Under the pieces are notes generated by a model, which did no database searches, was not told the origin of the DNA, and saw nothing but the letters and a program-made list of their open reading frames with translations. Below are positions 44,125-56,100 of a stretch of 64,000 bases of DNA, piece after piece. Source of the stretch: Cyrtodaria siliqua. Taxonomy: Eukaryota > Mollusca > Bivalvia > Adapedonta > Hiatellidae. Made by a program: the position numbers and the translations under genes. The stretch lies in contig JAWPHD010005547.1 in the NCBI GenBank assembly GCA_037043455.1, positions 62,001 to 126,000 on the forward strand, given 5' to 3'. Position 1 is the first letter of the stretch. The number at the start of each line of letters is the position of its first letter.

Positions 44125-47100
44125 TAAAGCTAGTTTTCCTCATAATAAATAGTAGTTACATGTAACATACTATTTTTCTCAAGTAGCGTTATAGTTCAGT
44201 GGATAGAGCACCAGACTTGAAATCAGAAGGTCGTGTGTCCGAGTCCCGAAAAAGGCAACTTTTTTCTTCTGTAAATCATAATGTTACCTGTGTACAGATA
44301 CGATGTGCGCTGGTCGATGTTTATACAGTAAATGATGTCCTGCTTTATATTTGCTCGCTTAAATACCCGATTTCGACATGAGTTGGTGAACATGAATTTA
44401 CAAATAAAGACACGCATACACAGAAGAAATCGTTTGATATAGAGACTGTAGCTTTAAGCACGTTTTGTGTTGCTTGAGTAACCACGCTCAGGCAAAATCT
44501 CCTTGAAACCTCCTTATATATACGGCAGATAATATTTATTTTATAATATGTAGAGTTATTACCCCTTTTTTAAGATTAATTGATAATATTAAATACAAAT
44601 TGAATATATATTTTAAGCAAAGTCAGACGGAACCGGACAGTAGTATTCATCATCGCTATACATATCTTGCTGTACCATGGAATGTTTTATTTTTCTACAC
44701 TTTGATATATTATAAATTTAAATTGAGAAGTATGACAATCATCCATTTTAACAGTAATCTGTTTCTTGTCTTAGTTTCACTTTTTTGGTATCCAGAGAAT
44801 CAGCACGAATTTTCAGATATATAGAATTTGTATGTGCTTATGGTACTCTGTATTTGTTTTGTTTTTTATTATGATTATTAGGATTGAACAGCAAAGATAA
44901 ATCGCTGTTACCGGGTAAGTACAGCACGTTTTTCCATAATAATGCATATCAAGAACGAAATTTAAAAACAAACAAAATATGCATGCCATTTCAATTTATC
45001 CTTCTCATAGAAGTAACAACTTCAACACATTCGTGAAAAATATGTATAAATTTAATTGGTATAAGCTACTGAAAACGAAGAATGGCGAGGCTCTGTTTTC
45101 GTGCCGAGCCTAATAAACTTGATAGTAAAAGTCACTGACATAATATTCTGTTTATCATGTTGATTTATATCCACATTTTCTGTATGAATTACTATCATTA
45201 TCTATCTCTCAGAATGTTACGCTTTCTAGGACGCCGCCATGTCTGTTTTTTTGTGTTTTTTTTTATTCTGCACATGACTTTGTTACGCTACCTTTTTTCG
45301 ATCTAAACCAGATAACTTTTGTTTTGTCAGCATTTATATTAAGGCCGGAGATTGTGCATACACGTTTTTATGCTTGCATGGTGTGTAGTGTTGATTCTTT
45401 GGAAAAATCTATAGTCAAACTGGTACATGTATCATCAGCATTTCGTGATACAAAAAACTCAGTAGTATCTGTATGAATACCTTTACTTTTCGGATTGTTT
45501 CTTAACAGCAAAGGTAATACTACTGCACACAGAATGAAGCGGTAGGGTGCAACGAATCTCCTTGACGACAGTCTCTTTGTAGGTAGAACCAGTCTGACAT
45601 ATGGACATTAACAATAACACATGACTCTATATTGTGGTTAAAAATACTCCGTAAATCATTCTATTACGGATGCCAAGCCATTGTTTTTCAGATATACAGA
45701 ATTTGTATGTGCTAATGGTACTCTGTATTTGTTTTGTTTTTTATTATGATTATTAGGATCGGACAGCAAACAGCAATCGTCGTTACCGGGTAAGTACAGC
45801 ACGTTTTTCCATAATAATGCATATCAAGAACGAAATTTAAAAACAAACAAAATATGCATGCCATTTCCATTTATCCTTCTCATAGAAGTAACAACTACAA
45901 CACATTCGTGAAAAATATGTATAAATTTAATTGGTATCAGCTACTGAAAACGAAGAATGGCGAGGCTCTGTTTTCGTGCCGAGCCTAATAAACTTGATAG
46001 TAAAAGTCACTGACATAATATTCTGTTTACCATGTTGATTTAAAATCCACAATTTCTGTATGAATTACAATCATTATCTATCTCTCAGAATGTTACGCTT
46101 ATCGAGGACGCCACCATGTCTGTTTGTTTGTGTTTTTTTATGATGTCAGATAACGTTACGTACACGACGTCAGATAATGTTACGTACAATAAATGCCGAG
46201 GAATTCCGCATTGATTTGCTTTATTGGTCAGTGCCTAATAAAGAAAAATGTATTAGGTCACCCCTTTATTAGGCAGAAAAGTGCAGATCTGCATGATAAA
46301 TATATATCGATAAATATACGTCTTCAGAATTTATTTGATAAAAAATGTAATTGCCCGGAACGTAATTTGAACCATAGACGTTGCGCATGTATGATATACG
46401 TTTATCCACTTGACCACTGCTATTTATTGATGTTACATTTTTAACACTACATAGGCATTACGTAATAACTAACGCACACACAACTCATCAAGCGCTAAAT
46501 AACAAGTCGAAATATGGTTGTTTGAGGCGGAATATTAATTTCATATTGATAACATATAATATTACACCAGGCAATGTTAATTTACACGTGCGACAAGATG
46601 GACTATATATTTATTGATTCATCTTGAGTTGCGTTCTTATATATATATATATATAGGTAAAGTTAGCTTGCCTCATAATAAATAGTAGTTACATGTAACA
46701 TACTATTTTCTCAAATAGCGTTATAGTTCAGTGGATAGAGCACCAGACTTGAAATCAGAAGGTCGTGAGTTCGAGTCCCAAAAAAGGCAACTTTTTTCTG
46801 CTGTAAATCATAATGTTACCTGTGTACAGGTACGATGTGCGCTGGTCGATGTTTATACAGTAAATGATGTCCTGCTTTATATTTGCTCGCTTAAATACCC
46901 GATTTCGACATGAGCTGGTGAACATGAATTTACAATAAAGACACGCATACACAGAAGAAATCGTTTGATATAGAGACTGTCGCTTTAAGCACGTTTTGTG
47001 TTGCTTGAGTAAACACGCTCAGGCAAAATCTCCTGGAAACCTCCTTATATATACGGCAGATAATATTTTTTTTATAATATGTAGAGTTATTACCCCTATT

Positions 47101-50100
47101 TTACGATTAATTGATAAATATTAAATACAAATTGAATATATATTTTAAGCAAAGTCAGACGGAACCGGACAGTAGTATTCATCATCGCTATTCATATCTT
47201 GCTGTACCACGGAATGTTTTATTCTTCTACACTTTGATATCTTATAAATTTAAATTGAGAAGTATGACAATCATCAATTTTTAACAGTTATCTGTTTCTT
47301 GTCTTAGTTTCACTTTTTTGGTATCAAGAGAATCAGCACGAATTTTCAGATATATAGAATTTGTATGTGCTAATGGTACTCTGTATTTGTTTTGTTTTTC
47401 ATTATGATTATTAGAATCGGACAGCAAACAGCAATCGTCGTTACCGGGTAAGTACAGCACGTTTTTCCATAATAATGCATATCAAGAACGAAATTTAAAA
47501 ACAAACAAAATATGCATGCCATTGCCATATATCCTTCTCATAGAAGTAACAACTACAACACATTCGTAAAAAATATGTATACATTTAATTGGTATAAGCT
47601 ACTGAAAACAAAGAATAGCGAGGCTCTGTTTTCGTGCCGAGCCTAATAAACTTCATAGTAAAAGTCACTGACATAATATTCTGTTCATCATGTTGATTTA
47701 TATCCACATTTTCTGTATGAATTACTATCATTATCTATCTCTCAGTATGTTACGCTTATCGAGGACGCCGCCATGTCTGTTTTTTTGTGTTTTTTTATTC
47801 TGCACATAACTTTGTTACGCTACCTTTTTTCGATCTAAACCAGATAACTTTTGTTTTGTCAGCATTTATATTAAGACCGGAGATTGTGCATACACGTTTT
47901 AATGTTAGCATGGTGTGTAGAGTTGATTCTTTGGAGAAATCTAGAGTCAAACTGGTACATGTATCATTAGCATATCGTGATACAAATATCTCAGTAGTAT
48001 CTGTATGAATACCTTTACTTTTCGGATTGTTTCTTAACAGCAAAGGTAATACTACTGCACACAGAATGAAGCGGTAGGGTACAATGAATCTCCTTGACGA
48101 CAGTCTCTTTGTAGGTAGAACCAGTCTGACATATGGACATTAACAATAACACATGACTCTATATTGTGGTTAAAAGTACTCCGTAAATCATTTTATTACG
48201 GATGCCAATCCATTGTTTTTCAGATATATAGAATTTGTATGTGCTAATGCTACTCTGTATTTGTTATGTTTTTTATTATGATTATTAGAATCGGACAGCA
48301 AACAGCAATCGTCGTTACCGGGTAAGTACAGCACATTTTTCCATAATAATGCATATCAAGAACGAAATTTAAAAACAAACAAAATATGCATGCCATTTCC
48401 ATTTATTCTTCTCATAGAAGTAACAACTACAACCCATTCGTAAAAAATATGTATACATTTAATTGGTATAAGCTACTGAAAACGAAGAATGGCGAGGCTC
48501 TGTTTTCGTGCCGAGACTAATAAACTTGATAGTAAAAGTCACTGACATAATATTCTGTTTATCATGTTGATTTGTATCCACATTTTCTGTATGAATTACT
48601 ATCATTATCTATCTCTCTTAATGTTACGCTTATCGAGGACGCAGCCATGTCTGTTTTTTTGTGTTTTTTTATAATGTCAGATAACGTTACGTACACGACG
48701 TCAGATACTGTTACGTACAATAAACGCCGAGGAATTCCGCATTGATTTGCTTTAGTGGTCAGTGCCTAATAAAGCAAAATGTATTAGGTCACCCCTTTAA
48801 TAGGCAGAAAAGTGCAGATCTGCATGATAAATATATATCGATAAATATACGTCTTCAGAATTCATGTGATAAAAAAAGTGAATGCCCGGAACGGAATTTG
48901 AACCATAGACGTTGCGCATGTATGATGTACGTTTATACACTTGACCACTGCTATTTAATGATGTATTGTAACATTTTTAGCACTACATAGGCATTACGTA
49001 ATAACTAGCGCACACATAACTTATCAAGCGCTAAATAACAAGTCGAGATATGGTTGTTTGAGGCGGAATATTAATTTCATATTGATTTCTAATAATATAA
49101 CACCAGGCAATGTTAATTTACACGTGCGACAAGATGGACTATATATTTATTGATTCATCTTGAGTTGCGTTCTTATATATATATATATATATAAGTAAAG
49201 TTAGTTTGCCTCATAATAAATAGTAGTTACATGTAACATACTATTTTCTCAAGTAGCGTTATAGTTCAGTGGATAGAGCACCAGACTTGAAATCAGAAGG
49301 TCGTGTGTTCGAGTCCCGAAAAAGGCAACTTTTTTCTGCTGTAAATCATAATGTTACCTGTGTTTAGGTACGATGTGCGCTGGTCGATGTTTATACAGTA
49401 AATGATGTCCTGTTTTATATTTGCTCGCTTAAATACCCGAGTTCGACATGAGCTGGTGAACATGAATTTACAAATAAAGACAGAAGAAATCGTTTGATAT
49501 AGAGACTGTAGCTTTAAGCAAGTTTTGTTTTGCTTGAGTAACCACGCTCAGGCAAAATCTCCTGGAAACCTCCTTATATATACGGCAGATAATATTTATT
49601 TTATAATATGTAGAGTTATTACCCCTTTTTTAAGATTAATTGATAATATTAAATACAAATTGAATATATTTTAAGCAAAGTCAGACGGAACCGGACAGTA
49701 GTATTCATCATCGCTATACATATCTTGCTGTACCATGGAATGTTTTATTTTTCTACACTTTGATATCTTATAAATTTAAATTGAGAAGTTTGACAATCAT
49801 CCAATTTTAACAGTTATCTGTTTCGTGTCTTAGTTTCACTTTTTTGGTAACTAGAGAATCAGCACAAATTAGATCACTTTTCTAGTCTTTTGCATAATAA
49901 TTTAGTTCGAATATTCGAAGAATAAGAGAGCTTATGTAATCACCCCGGCGTCGGCGTCCCACATCAAGGTTAGCGTGTAAGCTGTATTTACATGTCTAGG
50001 TCTTTTACATTTCTTATAATACCACAATCAAATTTGGCCATGAGCTTCCTTATAGCATTAAGGATGCCATAGCCCATACAATGTATCCAATTTCACATAG

Positions 50101-53100
50101 CATTATAGCATCTTATTCATACTTCATATATTGGGACATGAGCTCCACCATCCCCGCCACCCCACACCCCGCCCCCACCCCCTCCTACCACAAGCCCCTT
50201 TTTTGTTTACATATTTCTGTGTTGTTTTGGTCAGTTTTTACACATATAGCTATGTTGCCCAACCCACCACACATACACTCGAAACTTGTTTTTATTTGTT
50301 TGTTTTTTACACTACATAGGCAATACGGTCAATTTTACACTACATAGGCATTAGATCAATTTTAACACATATAGCTATGTTACCTCCACACCGCCATCCC
50401 TAACTGTTCCCCACCCCATCATCACCACCACCCGAACGCATTATGTTTGTTTACATATCTCTGTGTTGTTGTTTTTTATCAGTTGATCAATATATTTCGC
50501 TCCCAACCCCAAACCATCCCACCATCCTATCATCACCACCACCCGAATATTTTATTTGTTTGTATTTGCATATATCTGTGTTGTTTTGTTTTATCAGTTT
50601 CTCAATATGTTTCGCCGCCCACCCCACAACCATTCCACCACCCCATCATCACCACCACCCGAATGTTGATGTTTTTTGTGTATTTTACATATGTCTGTGT
50701 TGTTTTGTTTTATCAAATATATACCTATATAACTGATGCGCCCCCGCCCTGTCCCCATTGCTTTATGGGTTCCCCTCATATGGAGGACAGGCGGAGGGGA
50801 ATTATTTTCATTTTATCTTCCATTATTTGGATATTAAAATTTTAATTTGAACGCAATCATTTACATGTAAAACAATTTAGGTTAAATTCAGATACACAGA
50901 TGAAATATCAATAACATAAAACTGAAATGAAGCCAGAATACAAATTGCCAGATATCCCTTCCCTCCCCTAGCTGCCTTTCGACCACACATTTCTTTAAAA
51001 GGACAGCAATTTTGGATTAAAACGGATAAAAATAAAAATGTCACACCCTGTCCCAAATTTTACTATAGTTTGTGTGAGTTTCTAACAATAATTTTATATC
51101 TGCCCAAGTTTCTTATTTATTATTCTCAAAAATATCGAAAAGTCGAGCAGCTGTGCTGTTCGCCGACAGCTCTTGTTATACTATCTTTTTTCCATTTATA
51201 ATACTATATAATAGTTATGTCTTTATATCTTAAGCACATTTTAACTTATTAACAAAAGCAAAAAAATACATATTATAAGAAAAAACATTTTATTTAAATT
51301 ATTACTCATTATCTAAATCATGTGTCAAATATACATCAATTACGGAGGTTGGCTGGGAAAGGACGTAGTGCTGAGATTTGTTTTAATTGATATTTAATAA
51401 GTACTGATAAAGGTGATCCTTTGAGAGCAACTAACACAATTAAGAGAATAAAGCAGCAGTCTCGGTTTTATTGAGTCTGTTCATGAGAAGTAATAAAAGA
51501 AGCAACACTTCTCACGCCCCCTAGCACCGGCTTAAGCGGTATTCTACTTCAAAGCCACCTATGTTTGGCTCGTTGGTCCCAAAGGACCAGTAAAAAATAA
51601 CACTACTGATTCGTAGCACGGAGAGACTTTTTACAGCCGCCACACTGCACTAAACGAATGCTAGTGTAAAGCTTCTTTGGTATCATATAGATACAAAATT
51701 ATTAAAAAAAAGGGTAGGGTCATCACACTTTTTTCCACTTGACTTCTTTGACGAAGAAGACGCCAAGTCTTTGTCTCCGACGTCAAGTCTTTAAAGAAGA
51801 CAAATGATTCTAACAATAAAATTTCAATAAAAAGAGGAAAAATAACACTACATTTATTGAAAAACCATGATTGATTTTCGATTACATATATATCTTTCAA
51901 AACATATACAAACAATTGTAATCTTCATTCCTCTTTTTACTAAAACAAGCAAACGTGTATAGAACGTAACCCAATCATTTTTTTATATTGAAAAATAATT
52001 CAAGATAAAAAAGTATGTTCTGCGGCTCAAGTTTTTTTAAAACTTGTATATGACAAGGTCCAATGACATTTCTTTCAAAACAAGTAAAAATATATATAGG
52101 TCTTCAGCCTTCTAATGATTATTGTGTTGTTTTTTAAATTACACATATTTTCTTTTTAGTTGTTTTGACATTTTCACTTTAAAATAATGTACACATAATT
52201 TTGACATAGAGATCGAATTAAAAAATTAACTCATTATCTACTTTTATATATGTAATTTATTTAAACGTTTAATATTTTCCATACTACACTTCTGCTGATG
52301 TATCCAAATGGAAATTTTCATTCGTTTCCCTTTACCATAAGATTTAGATGTTTGATTCCTTATATGGGCATTTTTAACACAATTACAAAATTATCTAAAA
52401 ATATATAGGGCTAATGTTAGAATAACTCTTTGTGAGAAAAGCGATGTGTTATTCGGCCTATTCAGTGTTCACCCTTGGTGGTAAATGAATATGATACAGT
52501 TGTGAGATATGTTATTCTTTAATATTTCAAATGTCCTTAAATAGAAACCAACTATTGTAATCATTTTAACCCTTTCACTTAACCATCGCTTGTTTCTTTG
52601 TATAATCACATCGTATAACTTTTTAATTTCATTTCTAATTCGTAAAAGCTCCCGCCAATATTTTGATTATTAAATCTTTTATTTTGTTTGTTATAGACTT
52701 TGTATGTTGAATTTCATCAATAACAAATATTTCTTCCGTCCAATTTGGTGTATAACTCTTGTCAAATGTTCATTTATAATCTAACCTTTTCTCCTATCTT
52801 AAACTTAGGTAAAGATTTATAATTTGTCATCTTTCCATACATGTTGAAATACACATTTCCTTCATTCTTTTCCTCGCCTGCTTCTACCAGTGCCATTTTA
52901 ATACTACTAATGTTTAGTAATAGTATCCTTATCAACCACTGCCTGCAAAACTTTTAAATATTTATTTATATTGTTTGCTGTAAAATAGTTCCACATCATC
53001 TCTTTTAATGTTCAGTTAAACCGGTCACTTACCACAGTTTCTCCGTAATTATATATTTCAGTATTGTATCATCAAGAAATTGCTTGTATGCCTTATTATA

Positions 53101-56100
53101 AAATTCTAAACCTTGATCAACCCACACAAATTTGCATTGTCTCCCAGTGGTCATATTTTTTGGAAAGCTTTAGTAATTTATACACCAGTTTTATTTTGAA
53201 CTGGCATAACCCAAGCAAATTTACTAAATACAACAATAACAGTAAGCACATATTTAACACCTTTATTTTATTTTGAAAAAGATTGCATATCTACTAAATA
53301 AGCAGACCATATGTTATCAATTGCATTACCAGTCACACGGCGTTGATTGAACTTTCTTTGTATAGATTTATGAAGTTCAACGGCTGACTTATCAGTCCAA
53401 CTCAACACCTTTTCCTGTTGTTGTTGTTGTTTGTTTTTGTGTTTTCTTATGCTCCATGTCCAAGTTTCCATTTAGTACTAATAACGGGTTTAACAATCAA
53501 GTGTTTAGAAATGTTTTCTTCAATTGATTTAGATTTTCTTTTATTAAACCAGTCAGCATGTGTATATCACACATTGATTTATTACTGGCATTTCCGTCAT
53601 AACAATAATCACGCTCTTTACAAATAGCATCTAATTCATTTAATATTTCTCCACTTTAAAGTGCATTGTAAATATACTGAGGATTAACATTTTCAGTAAT
53701 CATCTTTTCTTTAGCGTAACTGATTGCAAACTATTTCCTTCTTGTAACTTTTTTATAAAGAATAAACAGAAATACCCGCACAGTACACTTGTTTTATCTT
53801 GATTCTGAATAGTGTTGTATTTTATGTAAGATATGCAATTTAAAACTTCTTTTGGAGGACTTATGCCAAACGGATCAAATAATAATTTTCACAGTAACAA
53901 GTCCAGTGTGTACCAGGCCCAGTTACATCATCTAGGTTGATATTGCCACATTCTTGTTTATTTTGTTTTATTGATAATTAGTTTTTGCTACACAATCTTG
54001 GGATACTTCTATATGGTCTAATTTGGGAACCTACTTGATAACCAATTCCATGTTCAACTCTAAATCCTTTCCCTTTTCTATCTACTTCTGTCTAATTGCA
54101 AACCGTTGCCTGTCAAACCACTCTAAAGGGATCCAATTAAAGGATTTTTTATTGATGCAAGTAGTCCTAGAAATCCTCCGTCCTGTTGTTGTTGCTGTGC
54201 TAGTTTAATAGGGCAACAACCTTTAGAATTTTTTATCATTTTGCTCTGCAATGTTGTTAATTTACTTGATTCAAGTAGTCTGTGTTTGTTATCACTAGGT
54301 ATAGTTACCATTCCATTTCCAATAGTTTGCAAGTGACAATGCCAGATAGCTAATGCTCCCAAAAAGCCTCCATTTTTAGACTGAGGCCTCATTTGTGATT
54401 TTGATATATTTATGTCTAAGTCATGTCCATTGTGTTTACCTTTATTAATATTCTTAATCTAAGTAGCTGTCAGTAGGAAATGAAAATTCCCAGTTAGTTG
54501 GTTATTCTTTAACCTGGGCGTTAATTCGCACTTGTTTTCATATGCTTTCGCTAAACTTATCTGTTGTCCTTCTGTTAAATTTACTGTATAAGTTAGATTA
54601 AACTATAACTAATTCATTTCCTACAGTATCAATAATATTGTTTTCATATAACAGCAAAGAATATATTTTATAAGCAGCTCCAGGAGATATATTTAGCTTG
54701 TACTTTCAAGTCAGTTGCTTTGGGTCAACTCTGACTTCATTAAATTTATAGCTTAAATCAAAATATATCATTCCAAAAAGATTAATAAAATTACTCACAT
54801 TCAGAAAAGTTTATATCATTTTGTTTTTAAAGATAATTAATAACACCTCTGAATATTCGTGTAATATTATCATAACTGTATTCAGTTTCTGGATAATATA
54901 CACCGTTTCCAACTTCCAGTCTAACTGGCAGTAAATAGCAATTAGTATTGTCAGCAATCATATGAATTAGTATTGTCAGCATTCATATGAAAAGTATATA
55001 AACGATGAGGATTTTGTGTTTGAGAAGAACTCTTGTCTGATCTTTGCACACAAACAAAAACATGTTTTGGATTTTAAAACCAACGTGATTTACATAGTTT
55101 AAGCCCTCCGAGTTAAATATCGATCTAGTTATCCACAAAGCCAATTTATTAATAATAAGTCAACCATCATCACCGCTTGATTTGAAAATTAACACATTAT
55201 CATCTGTTAGTTGTAAACTAATTTGAAGTTGAATTTGACGAGGAGGAAAGCGTGTTTAACCATGAACATCAGAACAGAACAGAAAAAAACTTCGAACAAA
55301 TGAATATTTGTTTAATGAAATTGTATAGTTTATATAGTCTTTTTAGTCATGCTTAAAGCATGACGAGGTATAAACCCTAAATTATAACCAGTTTGGTCAT
55401 CTCGAGATTCCGCTGCAGATGTATTATCTAAAAACAAAGTATTCATTATTGCATAATCATGATAATAATCAAACATTTCAAGTAAACTTTTGACGTTAAC
55501 AAATTTATGAAGATTATTACTTTCTCAAATTATTTGTCCGTTTTGCTTTACTTGAATTTGGTCAATCAATGAAGCTGCATCATTAACTAAAGCAATTCTA
55601 TCGTCGTCTGCGAAAACAGCTCCATTAGCAAGCTTGTTTACTTGAAAACAGATTTCAAAATATGCATTATACAATCAAAGAGAGAAATTCTATCATTTAT
55701 TGTAAATTGGTTGCCACTTTTCATTTGTCTAGCAGCATTTCCGGATTTCGTTATAGGGTATCTAACTGAATAGGCAACCACAGTTCATATCTTGTATTAT
55801 ATGTTTCACTTCGAAACATCTATATATACTATTAATTAGATTATTTTTTATTAATAAATCGTTTAATTCATGTATGAACTTTTTAGTTTTGTTTCCACTT
55901 CCGGAAACTAATCAATTTATTTTTTCATTTACATCTTTAGTTTCAGCTACATCTTCTGCTACAGCTTCTATTTTGCTACTAGCCTTTGTAAAGTCTTTTA
56001 AAATTATCTCATCTTTTAGGTTTTATAACACAAACTTATTTATCAGCAGCCATTTTCCCACTTCATCTCCAAGTTTTTTAGAAATACTCTATAAGATTCG

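Larger units (their letters stand above)
42714..45264 (+). repeat. Tandem unit 1 of the bait-cassette array (~2.55 kb)
   Basis: Starts with the LINE YADD fragment (ATTCTGCACATAACTTTG). Cassette 1 lies at +492 and cassette 2 at +2168. It includes an inverted tRNA-like at 43800-43870, a (TA)n run at about 44091-44122 and a forward tRNA-like at 44186-44259. A ~450-bp cassette flank occurs twice inside the unit. Confidence 0.9.
45265..47796 (+). repeat. Tandem unit 2 of the bait-cassette array (~2.53 kb)
   Basis: Same layout as unit 1: LINE YADD fragment first, cassette 3 at +492, tRNA-like modules at 46352-46421 (minus) and 46718-46790 (plus), cassette 4 at +2150. Confidence 0.92.
47797..49866 (+). 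repeat. Tandem unit 3, truncated
   Basis: Same layout, cassette 5 at +492, tRNA-like modules at 48883-48951 (minus) and 49256-49329 (plus). Similarity stops at about 49866, just short of where a second cassette would lie. Confidence 0.9.

Noticed and set aside
44186..44259. Functional tRNA gene (anticodon TGA)
   Set aside because: A and B boxes are present, but the anticodon stem does not pair and the same module is part of a duplicated block.
40660..50745. CRISPR array
   Set aside because: Repeats here are microsatellites, tandem duplications and eukaryotic elements; there are no regular repeat-spacer units and the DNA is animal nuclear.
50081..50845. Pro/His-rich frames
   Set aside because: Generated by the C-rich ~130-bp tandem repeat.
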